A stretch of DNA of 14,185 bases from JBOGFI01 sp050743365 (GTDB lineage Bacteria; Actinomycetota; Acidimicrobiia; IMCC26256; JACDBD01): NCBI GenBank assembly GCA_050743365.1, contig JBOGFI010000259.1, positions 1-14,185 on the forward strand, written 5' to 3'. Positions 14,082 through 14,185 of this stretch are shown here, in pieces (positions within the stretch are counted from its first letter, which is position 1; each line of letters starts with the position of its first letter). The position numbers and the translations under genes were made by a program. Below the pieces are notes generated by a model. That model made no database searches. It worked only from the letters and a program-made list of their open reading frames with translations, and was not told the origin of the DNA.

Positions 14082-14185
14082 GGGCGCTTCGGTTGCTGCC
14101 GCTGCGGTCGGCCCCCGCCGGACAGCGCGTTCACGGCTGCGGCCGCTGCGGCTCGACCGCTCCCGGACATCGCCGGGGCCCGGAC

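Noticed and set aside
1..14185. CRISPR array, insertion sequence, prophage, toxin-antitoxin or secretion-effector system
   Set aside because: No regularly spaced direct repeats, transposase or integrase motifs, or small paired genes were seen on either strand.

Overview
The window is very GC-rich and nearly every codon ends in G or C. Genes are tightly packed, and the wall-protein modules and LipA sequence look actinobacterial. The best guess is an Actinomycetota chromosome, possibly an Acidimicrobiia-like lineage. This is inferred from composition and protein style; no rRNA or other phylogenetic marker is present. No tRNA, rRNA, CRISPR array, insertion sequence or phage gene was seen.

Layout: two gene blocks converge near position 6,575. 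Plus-strand block: (1) a lipoprotein-like zinc amidase of the PGRP/Amidase_2 type with a C-terminal actinobacterial wall module (82-1059); (2) after about 100 bp rich in perfect inverted repeats, a YfhO-family polytopic membrane protein, probably a GT-C-type glycosyltransferase (1162-4068); (3) a SAM-dependent methyltransferase with a coiled-coil tail (4080-5024); (4) a tandem GT2-GT2 glycosyltransferase (5035-6612). Genes 2-4 are separated by 10-11 nt and look like one operon. Minus-strand block, in transcription order from the right: lipoyl synthase LipA (14081-13149), an M24 Xaa-Pro-type peptidase (13131-12049), an eight-helix membrane protein of unknown function (12004-11141), a Wzm-like ABC-2 permease (11066-10242), a Wzt-like ATPase with a C-terminal glycan-binding domain (10242-9034), and a GT2-GT4 double glycosyltransferase (9037-6539). 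The permease-ATPase-glycosyltransferase stops and starts overlap (TGATG, then ATGA). The two blocks overlap tail to tail by 74 bp.

Working model: the central 9 kb is part of an ABC-transporter-dependent cell-surface polysaccharide locus. The GT2-GT4 and GT2-GT2 enzymes would build the chain on the cytoplasmic face. The methyltransferase may modify it, possibly the chain end. Wzt could recognise the finished chain through its C-terminal domain, and Wzm would export it. The YfhO-type protein would add sugars on the outer face from lipid-linked donors. The amidase works on the wall outside. LipA and the M24 peptidase are housekeeping genes bordering the locus.

The most interesting hypothesis is that the coiled-coil methyltransferase plus the Wzt C-terminal domain form a chain-end 'cap and ruler' like Gram-negative WbdD/Wzt, here in a presumed actinobacterium. 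This is inference from architecture, not demonstrated. The window shows no initiating glycosyltransferase, no sugar-nucleotide genes and no Wzx/Wzy pair, so the locus is either incomplete here or draws on genes elsewhere.
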